From positions 62,001 through 126,000 of the forward strand of contig NZ_LGAP01000015.1 of NCBI RefSeq assembly GCF_001270265.1: a stretch of DNA of 64,000 nt, in the 5' to 3' direction. This stretch comes from Ensifer adhaerens (GTDB taxonomy: Bacteria; Pseudomonadota; Alphaproteobacteria; Rhizobiales; Rhizobiaceae). The position numbers were made by a program, and so were the translations under genes. The notes under the pieces are model-generated. The model made no database searches. It was not told the origin of the DNA and saw only the letters and a program-made list of their open reading frames with translations. This document shows, piece by piece, positions 54,364-62,137 of this stretch (position 1 is the stretch's first letter; each line of letters opens with the position of its first letter).

Positions 54364-55024
54364 TCCAGAGATCCCTCAGGCCTTCCCCTTCGCCGGGAAA
54401 GAAGTCGTCGGTCGCTTCGCAGTGTTCGACCCGATCGGCGCGGAAGTTGCGGATCGCCTGGCGCAGTTCGCACCAGGCGACGATGTTGGCCGTTTCCGAA
54501 TAATAGATCAGCGCGATCGGCCGGATGGTTCGCTCGGTGGCGCGGCCGAGTTCGTCGCGATAGTCGATGCCGAGCTTGCGTTCGTCCCGGATTGCCCGGC
54601 GCACCAGTGCCAGATCGACGCCGGCGGGCGAGGGGGCCACGGTTCCCCAGGCGTGCAGCGCCTGGCTGCGAAAGGCGAGCCGCAGCGGTTCGGGCACGGC
54701 GCCGGTGATCTTCTGGTTGACGCGGCCGGCCGCCGCCTTCAGCTCCTCGTCTCCCGTACGTGCAAGCAGCGCCAGCGCCAGCACGATCGCCTCGGTTTCC
54801 TCGATCGAGAACATCAGCGGCGGCAGGTCGAAGCCCGGGCGGAGGATGTATCCGATGCCGCGGCCGCCTTCGATCGGCACGCGCATGGCCTGAAGGGCAG
54901 CGATATCGCGGTAGATCGAGCGCGGCGTCACCTCCAGCGTTTCGGCCATATCGGCCGCCGTCACCGGTTTCCGGGCGAGCCGGAGGATCTGGATGATCTC
55001 GAACAGGCGCGAGGCCTTGCGCAT
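54329..55024 (-). CDS. WYL-domain transcriptional regulator, YafY-like
   Basis: A 231-residue regulator. The N-terminal winged helix is TAADMAETLEVTPRSIYRDIAALQAMRVPIEGGRGIGYIL (about 23-62). The WYL part contains RPIALIYYSETANIVAWCELR. These proteins control neighbouring genes in response to unknown ligands. It diverges from a LysE-family exporter, with a palindrome in the gap, so that exporter is the evident target. Confidence 0.87.
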   Translation of the reverse strand: MRKASRLFEIIQILRLARKPVTAADMAETLEVTPRSIYRDIAALQAMRVPIEGGRGIGYILRPGFDLPPLMFSIEETEAIVLALALLARTGDEELKAAAGRVNQKITGAVPEPLRLAFRSQALHAWGTVAPSPAGVDLALVRRAIRDERKLGIDYRDELGRATERTIRPIALIYYSETANIVAWCELRQAIRNFRADRVEHCEATDDFFPGEGEGLRDLWISGWRTQPGGA

Positions 55025-55052
55025 CGAAAAAACTCCGCCGCATCAAACGCTC

Positions 55053-55070
55053 CTGACAAGACCCTGTCAG
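55053..55070. promoter_or_regulatory. Operator of the YafY-like regulator
   Basis: CTGACA-N6-TGTCAG (55053-55070), perfect 6-base arms, lies in the 131-base gap between the regulator and the LysE-family gene. Confidence 0.65.
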
Positions 55071-55155
55071 TTGCAGGCGCTTATAACATCCAGCAACGGA
55101 TTGAAAAATAAGCAATCCGCTCAGGCAACGATCGAACGGACCTCGGACAACTGAC

Positions 55156-55794
55156 ATGAGCTACTCGGAAAATCTCTGGCTTTTCTTCACCCTTCTCTTC
55201 GGCATCATCATCGTGCCGGGCATGGATATGATCTTCGTGCTGGCGAACTCGCTGACCGGAGGTCGCGCCTCCGGCCTGTCGGCGACAGCCGGCATCATGG
55301 CCGGCGGCGTGCTGCATACCCTCTATGCCGCGCTCGGGGTCAGCGTCATCCTTCATCTGGTGCCGCAGCTCTTCAACGTCCTGCTCGTCGGCGGTGCCGC
55401 CTATATCGCCTGGATTGGCTATTCCCTTATCCGCAGTTCGATCACCATCGGCGGTATCGACGGCACCGGGCGGCTCTCGCGTTGGGCGAGCTTTCGCCAG
55501 GGCGCTCTCACCAGCCTGATGAACCCCAAGGCCTATCTCTTCATGCTCGCGGTCTATCCGCAGTTTCTGAAGCCGCAATTCGGGCCGGTATGGTCGCAGG
55601 CAGCCGTCATGGCGTTGATGATCGCCACTACCCAGCTCGCCGTCTATGGCGGTTTGGCGCTGGCCGCTGGTCGCGGTCGCGATTTTCTCGTCGGCAGCCC
55701 GGGTGCGACCGTTCTGATCGGCCGCATTGCCGGCTTTGTTCTGGTGCTGGTCGCAGCCTTCACCGTCTGGCAGGGGTGGGCTGGCGGACGGTAG
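55156..55794 (+). CDS. LysE/RhtB-family exporter
   Basis: A 212-residue inner-membrane exporter with six predicted helices. Family landmarks are IIIVPGMDMIFVLANSLTGGRASGLSATAGI after the first helix, and LTSLMNPKAYLFMLAVYPQF at the fourth, a signature of amino-acid exporters. Substrate unknown; amino acids or small metabolites are typical. It diverges from the YafY-like regulator. Confidence 0.9.
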   Translation: MSYSENLWLFFTLLFGIIIVPGMDMIFVLANSLTGGRASGLSATAGIMAGGVLHTLYAALGVSVILHLVPQLFNVLLVGGAAYIAWIGYSLIRSSITIGGIDGTGRLSRWASFRQGALTSLMNPKAYLFMLAVYPQFLKPQFGPVWSQAAVMALMIATTQLAVYGGLALAAGRGRDFLVGSPGATVLIGRIAGFVLVLVAAFTVWQGWAGGR

Positions 55795-56002
55795 AGTCGC
55801 CAAGTATAAACATGATTATAGTAGTCATGTTATAGGAGCGATGCGGCCGAGACGATCAGGAATCGCGTGGCCGCGTCAAATTATGCTGTTATGACAAGGA
55901 CATCAAAAAAATGTTACTTCCGTCGAAAGGCTAAAATGACATCATGCCGGCGCATTCAACACGAAGGCCGCAGATGCGGATTCGAATGACCGGGAGATCA
56001 CA
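55795..56002. other. Gap with AT-rich hairpin
   Basis: About 200 bases between the exporter and the cytochrome gene. An imperfect palindrome TATAAACATGA...TCATGTTATA (55805-55834) probably terminates the exporter transcript or serves as an operator. AAAAAAATGTTACTTCC follows. No gene recognised. Confidence 0.4.
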
Positions 56003-56449
56003 ATGAAGATACGCGCCCTTATGCTTGCTGCCGCCCTTGCGGGCCTCGGCGTTACCGCCGTCACTGCGGCCGATGAGCCGCAAGTAGTCCGCCAGCAATT
56101 GATGAAAAAGGTCGGCGCCGCCACGGGTGCGCTCGCGGGAATTGCCAAGGGCGAAAAGCCGTATGATTCTGAGATCGTCAAGGCATCGCTGACGACCATC
56201 TCTGAAACGGTCAAGATGTTCCCCGACCATTTCCCCGCCGGCTCCGAAACCGGTTCGGAGACGGAAGCAAGCCCGAAGATCTGGGAAAATATGGATGACT
56301 TCAAAGCCAAGGCAACCAAGCTTGGCGTCGATACGGATGCCGTTCTGGCTCAGCTTCCGGCAGATCAGGCGGGTGTGGGCGCCGCCTTGGGCGTGCTTGG
56401 CAAGGACTGCGGCAGCTGTCATGAGACCTACCGTTTGAAGAAGAACTGA
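56003..56449 (+). CDS. Cytochrome c' (four-helix-bundle monoheme)
   Basis: A 148-residue periplasmic protein with a signal peptide (about 22 residues, MKIRALMLAAALAGLGVTAV, then TAA). The heme motif is C-terminal, DCGSCHETYRLKK, as in cytochromes c' and cytochrome c556. The rest forms four helices (QVVRQQLMKKVGAATGAL opens the first). The class binds NO or acts as an electron carrier. The next gene on this strand encodes a diheme cytochrome, but a perfect hairpin separates them. Confidence 0.9.
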   Translation: MKIRALMLAAALAGLGVTAVTAADEPQVVRQQLMKKVGAATGALAGIAKGEKPYDSEIVKASLTTISETVKMFPDHFPAGSETGSETEASPKIWENMDDFKAKATKLGVDTDAVLAQLPADQAGVGAALGVLGKDCGSCHETYRLKKN

Positions 56450-56474
56450 CGATAGGTCTACTTCTTAGAGAATT

Positions 56475-56510
56475 GCCTCAATGCGCCGGCTTTCGCCGGC
56501 GCATTGAGGC
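56475..56510 (+). terminator. Perfect hairpin between the two cytochrome genes
   Basis: GCCTCAATGCGCCGGC (56475-56490) pairs fully with GCCGGCGCATTGAGGC (56495-56510) across a TTTC loop. TGTTGTTGT follows, giving a weak T-rich tail. It should end most transcription from the cytochrome c' gene. Confidence 0.75.
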
Positions 56511-56614
56511 TGTTGTTGTGACGGCAGGGACGTCACGCTCGTCGCGGTTTGCCGCGTTACTTTGAGTGTGAGCGAAGCTCTCGGGTTAAGGTTGTGCAGT
56601 TGAAAGGCAGCTTG

Positions 56615-57529
56615 ATGGGCCGACGGATTAGAAAGCTGGTCTCGGGTCTCGTGTTTCTGGGTCTCGTCGGCGGCGCGGCGTTCTGGTGGGTGACGAAGCC
56701 GGCGCCCTGGGCTGCCGATCATTGGGAGGGTCTCGGCGAACCGGATCTGGCCAATGGCGAGCAGATCTTCTGGGCGGGCGGTTGCGTCAGCTGTCATGCG
56801 AAACGGGGCAGCGAAGGCGACGCCCGGCTCGTTCTTGCCGGCGGCCCGCCGCTGAAAAGCCCGTTTGGTACCTTTCACGCACCCAATATCTCGCCTGATG
56901 AAACGGCCGGCATCGGCGGCTGGACGCTTGCCGAGTTCGGCAATGCCATGACGCGGGGCGTCGGCCGAAACGGCGAGCATCTCTATCCATCTTTCCCTTA
57001 CGCCTCCTACGCGCGGATGGCGCCAAAGGATATCAACGACCTCTGGGGCTACATGAGAACGCTGCCGAAAAGCAGCGACGTTGCGCCAGGACACGAATTG
57101 CCGTTCCCCTACAATATGCGGCTGGCGCTCGGCGGCTGGAAGCTGCTGTTCCTCACCGACAAACCGCGGGTGGCTGTCGATACCTCCGACCCGAAACTCG
57201 GACGTGGACAATACCTTGTCGAGGGGCCGGGGCATTGCGGCGAGTGCCATACGCCGCGAAACGCGCTCGGCGGCTTCGAGCCGGGCCAATGGCTGGCAGG
57301 CGCACCAAACCCGGAAGGCAAGGGACGCATCCCCAACATCACGCCAGGCTCGAAAAGCATCGGCGGCTGGAGCGCTTCCGACATTGCCTCCTATCTCGAA
57401 ACCGGTTTCACACCGGAATTCGATTCCGTCGGTGGCTCCATGGTCGAGGTTCAGAAGAACATGGCGAAGCTGACTGCTGCTGATCGCGAGGCGATTGCCG
57501 CCTATCTCAAGGCCATTCCCACGCTCTGA
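56615..57529 (+). CDS. Diheme cytochrome c
   Basis: A 304-residue exported protein, anchored or processed after a membrane helix (IRKLVSGLVFLGLVGGAAFW, about 5-24). Two class I heme sites are present, CVSCH (about 57-61) and CGECH (about 209-213), each with a distal-side Met (FPYASYARM and GGSMVEVQ regions). It resembles the diheme electron-transfer subunits that serve alcohol or sugar dehydrogenases. The ATG at 56615 follows AAAGGC with eight-base spacing. No dehydrogenase is adjacent, though gcd lies 4.7 kb away. Confidence 0.9.
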   Translation: MGRRIRKLVSGLVFLGLVGGAAFWWVTKPAPWAADHWEGLGEPDLANGEQIFWAGGCVSCHAKRGSEGDARLVLAGGPPLKSPFGTFHAPNISPDETAGIGGWTLAEFGNAMTRGVGRNGEHLYPSFPYASYARMAPKDINDLWGYMRTLPKSSDVAPGHELPFPYNMRLALGGWKLLFLTDKPRVAVDTSDPKLGRGQYLVEGPGHCGECHTPRNALGGFEPGQWLAGAPNPEGKGRIPNITPGSKSIGGWSASDIASYLETGFTPEFDSVGGSMVEVQKNMAKLTAADREAIAAYLKAIPTL

Positions 57530-57547
57530 CGATGCGCTTTGGTTTGC

Positions 57548-58129
57548 TCATGCCGCCGTCGTGACGGCCGCATGCTCGCGGCCATAGAGCGCGGCATAGC
57601 CGTCGAGTTCGGGCGAGCCGAGGCCGAGGGCGCGAAAGATCTCGACCGCAAAGGTGACCGGTGCGGTGCCGGCGGCCGTGACAATGCGGTCGCGGCTGAG
57701 AGCCTGCGGCTGATCGCGATAATAGCCGTGGCCGCGATAGCCGGCGAGCGGCGCAAGGCTGTCCGCACTGTTTCCGGTGTGGTCGATGGCGTCGAGAATT
57801 CCGCTCGATGCCAGTGCATCGACGCCGCCGCAGATTGCGGCGACCAGCCGTTTTTGCCGATGAAAGGAACGGATCGTGGCGGAGAGGTTGGGGGCGTCGG
57901 CGGTTCCCCAGATCGCGCCGCCACAGATCACCAGGCCGTCGAAGCCCGCAGGGTCAAGCGCGTCGATCGACAGATGCGCGGAGACGTCGAGGCCGCCCAT
58001 TGACGTCACCGGCGCGCCGTCCAAGGTGGCGACGTCGATATCGACGTCGAGGTGAGTGCGCGCCGCCGCCATCAACAGCGCGCATTCCCAATCCGCAAAC
58101 CCTTCGTGAAGCACGATTGCAAGTCGCAT
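57548..58129 (-). CDS. DJ-1/PfpI-family protein
   Basis: A 193-residue protein of the DJ-1/PfpI glutamine-amidotransferase-like superfamily. The nucleophile elbow is VAAICGGVDALA (Cys about 100), and FDGLVICGGAIWG carries the upstream Glu-like region. Members are chaperones, glyoxalases, amidases or isonitrile hydratases; which applies is unclear. The ATG at 58129 follows GAGG. It lies 10 bases after the GNAT gene stop on the same strand and shares its attenuator-controlled transcript. Confidence 0.85.
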   Translation of the reverse strand: MRLAIVLHEGFADWECALLMAAARTHLDVDIDVATLDGAPVTSMGGLDVSAHLSIDALDPAGFDGLVICGGAIWGTADAPNLSATIRSFHRQKRLVAAICGGVDALASSGILDAIDHTGNSADSLAPLAGYRGHGYYRDQPQALSRDRIVTAAGTAPVTFAVEIFRALGLGSPELDGYAALYGREHAAVTTAA

Positions 58130-58139
58130 CGCCTCATCC

Positions 58140-58643
58140 TCATCCAAGTTTCTGCATATAGCGCATGCCCGTCACGGGGCGAGGCACGAAACGCTCGGAT
58201 TCGTAGAAGTCGTGCGCCTTGAAATTGCCGGTCGCGGCGCTGACCGAGAGGTAATCGCAACCGGCCATTTTTGCCTGTTCACGGGCCTTGGCGACGAGGT
58301 GTCGGCCGATGCCGGTGCCGCGGTTGTCGGGACGCACGAAGAGGTGGTGCAATTCCATGCCGCGCGCGCCTTCCGCTGCCCGGTAGACCGGGAGGAGGAT
58401 CGCGTAGCCGATCAGCCGGTTGCCGGCCTCGGCGACAAGCGCCGTGATCCAGGGGCTGCGGCCGAAGAGGTCGCGCTCGAGTTGCTCGGGGGTGATCGGC
58501 GCCGCATCGCCATGGTGGGCGGCGAGTTCGGCGATCATTTCGCGCAATTCGGGTAGGTCACGCTGCTTGGCGCAGCGGATCGTCACCATCGGCGGGCGCG
58601 TCGATGGCAGCGGATGGAGAGAGGGGATGGCGGTCTGTAGCAT
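58140..58643 (-). CDS. GNAT-family acetyltransferase controlled by an attenuator
   Basis: A 167-residue GNAT protein. The acetyl-CoA block is LHHLFVRPDNRGTGIGRHLVAKAREQA, and GCDYLSVSAATGNFKAHDFYESERF is the conserved tail. The ATG at 58643 follows GAGGAG with seven-base spacing; ATG 58589 is a possible internal start. The substrate is unknown. An apparent aromatic-leader attenuator sits in the mRNA leader, which hints that expression follows aromatic amino acid supply or charging of the matching tRNAs. Confidence 0.88.
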   Translation of the reverse strand: MLQTAIPSLHPLPSTRPPMVTIRCAKQRDLPELREMIAELAAHHGDAAPITPEQLERDLFGRSPWITALVAEAGNRLIGYAILLPVYRAAEGARGMELHHLFVRPDNRGTGIGRHLVAKAREQAKMAGCDYLSVSAATGNFKAHDFYESERFVPRPVTGMRYMQKLG

Positions 58644-58682
58644 TGTCGGCTCCTCATGGTTCTTTCGCCATCAGGTGCCGTG

Positions 58683-58765
58683 AAAAACAAAAGCCGCCTG
58701 ATGGCGGCCTTGTTGAATATGATCAGCAGGCCGCTCCTATGGGAACAGCCAAAAATACGCGCGGC
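58683..58765 (-). promoter_or_regulatory. Transcription attenuator: alternative stems and intrinsic terminator
   Basis: Four segments on the minus strand can form exclusive pairs. Segment 1 (58765-58761, GCCGC, inside the leader ORF) pairs with segment 2 (GCGGC, 58734-58730). Segment 2 in full (GCGGCCT, 58734-58728) also pairs perfectly with segment 3 (AGGCCGC, 58710-58704). Segments 3 and 4 form the terminator GCCGCC-ATCA-GGCGGC (58708-58693), followed by TTTTGTTTTT (58692-58683). A ribosome stalled on the aromatic codons would leave 2:3 free to form and allow readthrough into the GNAT gene. Confidence 0.8.
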
Positions 58766-58787
58766 AGATGGGTGCGTTCTTGATCAT
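58737..58787 (-). CDS. Attenuator leader peptide, 16 residues, aromatic run
   Basis: MIKNAPICRAYFWLFP, stop TAG. It contains Tyr-Phe-Trp-Leu-Phe at positions 11-15, near the end and within the segment that pairs with the post-stop region. The ATG lies only 5 bases past the -10 hexamer, so the transcript is probably leaderless, as known for the S. meliloti trp leader. Confidence 0.8.
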   Translation of the reverse strand: MIKNAPICRAYFWLFP

Positions 58788-58792
58788 GTGCG

Positions 58793-58821
58793 TAGATTGT
58801 CCGTTTCCGCACTTTTGTCAA
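58793..58821 (-). promoter_or_regulatory. Promoter of the attenuated operon
   Basis: On the minus strand TTGACA (58821-58816) is followed, after 17 bases, by AATCTA (58798-58793). The leader ATG begins at 58787, six bases after the -10, so the transcription start would coincide with the start codon. Confidence 0.75.
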
Positions 58822-58886
58822 CGGGGATTTTTGCGCACGGTTGAGGAAAGGGGTGGCGACCTCTGTTCGAAGTCGGTCCCAGTCGC

Positions 58887-59306
58887 TCAATGGTCGCTGC
58901 CGCACATCGAATGGTCTGCAAGCGCACGGATGACGTAGCAGTCGCCGATCGTGTGGTCGCCGTTGCAGGCGACGACGCGCTCAAGTTCGCGCTCCAGCTT
59001 TTGCAGCTGGGCGATTTTTTCGCGTACGGTGATCAGATGTTCCTTGGCGATGCGGTCCGCTTCGCCGCAGGGGCGCTCCGGATGCTGGCTCAGTGCCAGC
59101 AGATCGCGGATCGATTCGATCGACAGTCCCAGATCGCGTGCATGGCGGATGAAGGCGAGACGTTCGAGTTCGGGCTTCTCGTAGCGCCGCTGGTTGCCTT
59201 CCGAGCGTTCCGGGGCCGCGATCAGCCCCATCTGCTCGTAATAGCGGATCGTCGGAACTTTTACGCCCGTGCGCCGGGAGAGATCGCCGATGGAATACAT
59301 GCCCAT
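58887..59306 (-). CDS. MerR-family metal sensor, ZntR-like
   Basis: A 139-residue MerR-type activator. The HTH is MYSIGDLSRRTGVKVPTIRYYEQMGLI, then the wing and a long dimerisation helix. A Cys in HPERPCGEADRIA corresponds to the Cys79-type ligand, and CNGDHTIGDCYVIRAL plus SMCGSDH at the end supplies further Cys/His ligands, as in ZntR, CadR or PbrR. It should respond to a divalent metal. No efflux pump gene is adjacent, so targets lie elsewhere, or on the divergent strand, where none is seen. Confidence 0.88.
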   Translation of the reverse strand: MGMYSIGDLSRRTGVKVPTIRYYEQMGLIAAPERSEGNQRRYEKPELERLAFIRHARDLGLSIESIRDLLALSQHPERPCGEADRIAKEHLITVREKIAQLQKLERELERVVACNGDHTIGDCYVIRALADHSMCGSDH

Positions 59307-59333
59307 GCTCCAAACCTATAGCTTCTGGAGCAT
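59305..59333. promoter_or_regulatory. MerR operator overlapping the regulator start
   Basis: ATGCTCCA-N13-TGGAGCAT is a perfect 8-base inverted repeat spanning 59305-59333 and touching the MerR start codon. The interior contains CCTATAG. Its position indicates autoregulation. Confidence 0.7.
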
Positions 59334-59373
59334 TAGATAATCGCTTTCCGGAAACCGTCAATGCAGGGTGGGA

Positions 59374-59395
59374 AGAAAGGCCCGATCGGGCCTTT
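59374..59395 (-). terminator. Terminator of the hydrolase gene
   Basis: GAAAGGCCCGATCGGGCCTTTC is a perfect 22-base palindrome, 17 bases past the hydrolase stop codon, with the outer AAAG/CTTT providing a short T run. Confidence 0.8.
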
Positions 59396-59411
59396 CCCTT
59401 GGCTCCACCGG

Positions 59412-60278
59412 TTACCTCGCAAAGAAGGAAAGCAGCGTCTCGTCGAAGAGATCGCTTTCCTCCAGTTGCGGCGTGTGGCCGCTTTTCTCGAACATGTGGA
59501 CGGTCAGATCCGGAAAACCCTTGCGATAGGCGTCCCAGGTCTCTGCCGGTGCAACGAGATAATCGCATTGCCCGAGTGCCAAGAGCACCGGCATGGCGAG
59601 CCGGTCGAGCCCGATGCGGATGTCGATGTCGCGAAACACCTCGCCCCAGAGATGGTCGAAGACAAGATTGTTGACGGTGACATCGCGCCACAGCGGTGCC
59701 GCGTCGAAACCAGGCAGATGCCAGCTCTTGGCGCGAAGCCGGATGAGCAGCGACTTGAACCGCTCCTCCGGCCGAGCGGCGATATCGGCGGCAAGCTCGG
59801 CCATCTCACGTTCGAAGATCGCCTTGCGCTCCGGCGCGACCACCTCCTCCCATCGGCGATCGCCAAGGGCCATGTGCAGAGCGGAATGGCTTGGCCCGGT
59901 GCCGACCATGACCACATGGCTGACATGCCGGGGATAGCGTTTGGCGTATTCGAGCGCCATGTAGCCATGGCCGGAGTGCCCGAGGATGGCGAAGTGATCG
60001 AGCCCGAGATGCCGGCGCATCCGCTCGATATCGTCGAGCACCGTGTCGAAGCCGACGTCGCCGAGCGTGTAGGCAGCATGTGCCGGTGCAAAGCCCCGAT
60101 GATCGATGAAATGGAGCTTCATTCGTTGGCGCAGGCGGCCCGAGAAGGTCCGGGGATAGTAGACGGCGCTGCCGACGACGAGCAGTGGTGGGCCGCTTCC
60201 CTCGATGCGATAGCCGAGGTCGAACGGACCGGCGCGCAGGCTGCCGGTTTCGGGCAAGGATGGATGGGTCGTTGTCAT
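59412..60278 (-). CDS. Alpha/beta hydrolase
   Basis: A 288-residue cytoplasmic hydrolase. The nucleophile elbow is LGHSGHG (Ser within the GxSxG pattern, about residue 103), and the catalytic His is in FEKSGHTPQLEESD. The oxyanion strand region is PPLLVVGSAVYYP. It resembles proline iminopeptidase-like or haloalkane-dehalogenase-type members, without a decisive family. The start at 60278 follows AGGATC. It stands alone between a terminator and a long gap. Confidence 0.85.
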   Translation of the reverse strand: MTTTHPSLPETGSLRAGPFDLGYRIEGSGPPLLVVGSAVYYPRTFSGRLRQRMKLHFIDHRGFAPAHAAYTLGDVGFDTVLDDIERMRRHLGLDHFAILGHSGHGYMALEYAKRYPRHVSHVVMVGTGPSHSALHMALGDRRWEEVVAPERKAIFEREMAELAADIAARPEERFKSLLIRLRAKSWHLPGFDAAPLWRDVTVNNLVFDHLWGEVFRDIDIRIGLDRLAMPVLLALGQCDYLVAPAETWDAYRKGFPDLTVHMFEKSGHTPQLEESDLFDETLLSFFAR

Positions 60279-60672
60279 GGATATGATCCTGCAAACGGCC
60301 GGAGAACGATGGTTCAACGGTTGGCGTTCTCATCGGCCTTCAAAAAAATTGCCCACGCCAAAATGTGCCGCAAAGTGGCTTTGGCGTCGGTGGTTCTTTC
60401 TTGCCGGTGAGCGTCGCTAACGGATCAGGCGCACGGATCATTATCCCTGTTTTGCTGCGGCTTCATACCATTCCATCCGGTGGAGCCGCAAGCGTCGAGC
60501 CGGGGCATTCTGGCCGTCAGTCCTATTCGGAAAAGGGTGGCACAAGGACGCCACAATCAGCGCCTAGCGATCTGCGCAGCAATCGATTCGGCCCATCGTC
60601 GATCCGAATGCATGTTTAACAACAGTCAGTTAGAGCGTCGGCATATATGCGCGGCGCTCGACGGAGGAACAC
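60279..60672. other. Divergent gap between hydrolase and beta-lactamase genes, no gene seen
   Basis: About 390 bases. ORFs in it are open but lack family character. No strong palindrome stands out. An AT-rich patch before 60650 and AGAGCGTCGGCATATATGC just upstream of the beta-lactamase are the likely promoter area of that gene. Confidence 0.35.
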
Positions 60673-61563
60673 GTGTCGCTGCTCATCAATCGCCGCCAAT
60701 TGCTCGTCGGCTCCGCGCTGATCTATCCGGCAATCGCCTTCGGGCCGGCCGCAAAGGCCGCCCCCGCCGCCGGGGATAGTGTCGATGCACGCCTGGCCGA
60801 ACTCGAGAAGCGCACGGGTGGCCGGCTTGGTGTTTCCGTTCTCGACATGGAAACGAACATATCCTTCGGCTGCCGCGAGGATGAGCGTTTCGCCATGTGC
60901 TCGAGCTTCAAGACGCTGGCCGCCGGCTTCATTCTTGCCCGTGCGGATCAGGGCGCCGAAAAACTCGATCGCCGCATCGTCGTGGCGCAGAAGGATATCA
61001 TCGCCCATTCGCCGGTAACGGAGAAGCATATCGGCGGCAAGGGCATGACGATTGCCGAACTCTGTGCCGCGACGATGACGACAAGCGACAATGCGGCGGC
61101 GAACCTGTTGCTGGAACGCTTTGGCGGTCCGCCGGCGCTGACCGCCTGGTTGCGCACGATCGGCGACGAGACCACGCGTCTCGACCGGAACGAGCCGGGG
61201 CTGAACGAGGCCCAGAAAGGCGATCCGCGCGACACGACGACGCCAGCCGCGATGCTGGAAACGCTCGGCAAACTTGCCTTCGGGCCGGCGCTGACCGAAA
61301 CGTCGCGCAAGCTTCTGGTCGAGTGGATGGTTGCCAACACCACCGGCGACCTGCGCATCCGGGCCGGCCTGCCGAAGGGCTGGAGGGTCGGCGACAAGAC
61401 GGGAACGAACGGCAACGGCGCGGCGTCCGACATCGCGATCGTGTGGCCGGAAGGCAGGGGGCCGCTGCTGCTCGCGGTCTACATTGCCGAGGCGACGGCG
61501 CCGCTCGCCGAGTTGAACGCTGTCTTTGCCGACGTCGGCCGGATGGCGGCGGAGATGGTCTAG
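60673..61563 (+). CDS. bla: Class A beta-lactamase with Tat-type signal
   Basis: A 296-residue serine beta-lactamase, exported to the periplasm. The N-terminal NRRQLLVGSALIYPAIAFG is a twin-arginine signal (RRQLL). The Ser-Xaa-Xaa-Lys motif is S77-K80 (CSSFKT), SDN is at 138-140, the Glu-Leu-Asn loop is EPGLN from 174, and KTG is at 242. The start is GTG, eight bases after GGAGG. It hydrolyses beta-lactam rings; the spectrum cannot be predicted here. No AmpR-type regulator lies nearby. Confidence 0.95.
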   Translation: MSLLINRRQLLVGSALIYPAIAFGPAAKAAPAAGDSVDARLAELEKRTGGRLGVSVLDMETNISFGCREDERFAMCSSFKTLAAGFILARADQGAEKLDRRIVVAQKDIIAHSPVTEKHIGGKGMTIAELCAATMTTSDNAAANLLLERFGGPPALTAWLRTIGDETTRLDRNEPGLNEAQKGDPRDTTTPAAMLETLGKLAFGPALTETSRKLLVEWMVANTTGDLRIRAGLPKGWRVGDKTGTNGNGAASDIAIVWPEGRGPLLLAVYIAEATAPLAELNAVFADVGRMAAEMV

Positions 61564-61667
61564 CCGCCGGTCGCCAGCGCACACTCTTGCGGTGGGTGGT
61601 CGCGATCACCTTCGCGTGCCGGGCGTGCCGATTCAGGGGAAAATCGAGGATTGTAGGCGCGTTTATT

Positions 61668-62132
61668 TTAGGCTGCGGCGCTTCCGTCGGCGATATCGGA
61701 TGCGGTATCATTGCGCTGCTGGTCGATGCCCATCGCGCGCTCGACCGCCTTGCGGATTTCTTCCTCGATCGCTTCGCGCTGCTTCGGATCCATCGCCTTG
61801 AGATCGTCTTCGGTGATGCCGTGCGCTTCCAGGATCTGTGCACGGATCTGTTCCGCGAAGGTCATCTTGGCGCGTTTCAGGAACTCGTCGCTGACCGAGT
61901 CTCCGGAGCCAGTCTCCTCCCCGGTTCCGATCGTAGGCTTGGCTTCCTCTTCTCTGGTCGCACTGATCCAGAAGGCGTTCGACAGCGAGGCCGACGTGGA
62001 TGCCGGCGCGATGGTCGGTGAAAGCCGAGGACGCGCGTCAGCGCTGCCATTCTCTTCGAGCGGGGCGACGGTTCCTGACTGGGCGCGGCGCTGCGAGAAG
62101 TAGTAGTTCGATATGCTGTTGTCGATTTTCAT
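61668..62132 (-). CDS. Conserved hypothetical protein, cytoplasmic
   Basis: A 154-residue protein with a disordered, Ser/Thr/Ala-rich first half (SPTIAPASTSASLSNAFW) and a helical acidic C-terminal half (AHGITEDDLKAMDPKQREAI). No signal peptide, no metal motif. The ATG at 62132 is preceded by a hairpin that contains the Shine-Dalgarno GGGGGA, so initiation may be controlled by RNA folding. No family recognised. Confidence 0.7.
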   Translation of the reverse strand: MKIDNSISNYYFSQRRAQSGTVAPLEENGSADARPRLSPTIAPASTSASLSNAFWISATREEEAKPTIGTGEETGSGDSVSDEFLKRAKMTFAEQIRAQILEAHGITEDDLKAMDPKQREAIEEEIRKAVERAMGIDQQRNDTASDIADGSAAA

Positions 62133-62137
62133 GGGAA

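Noticed and set aside
60365-60619. ORF in the gap before the beta-lactamase
   Set aside because: No ribosome-binding site, low-complexity composition, and no family.
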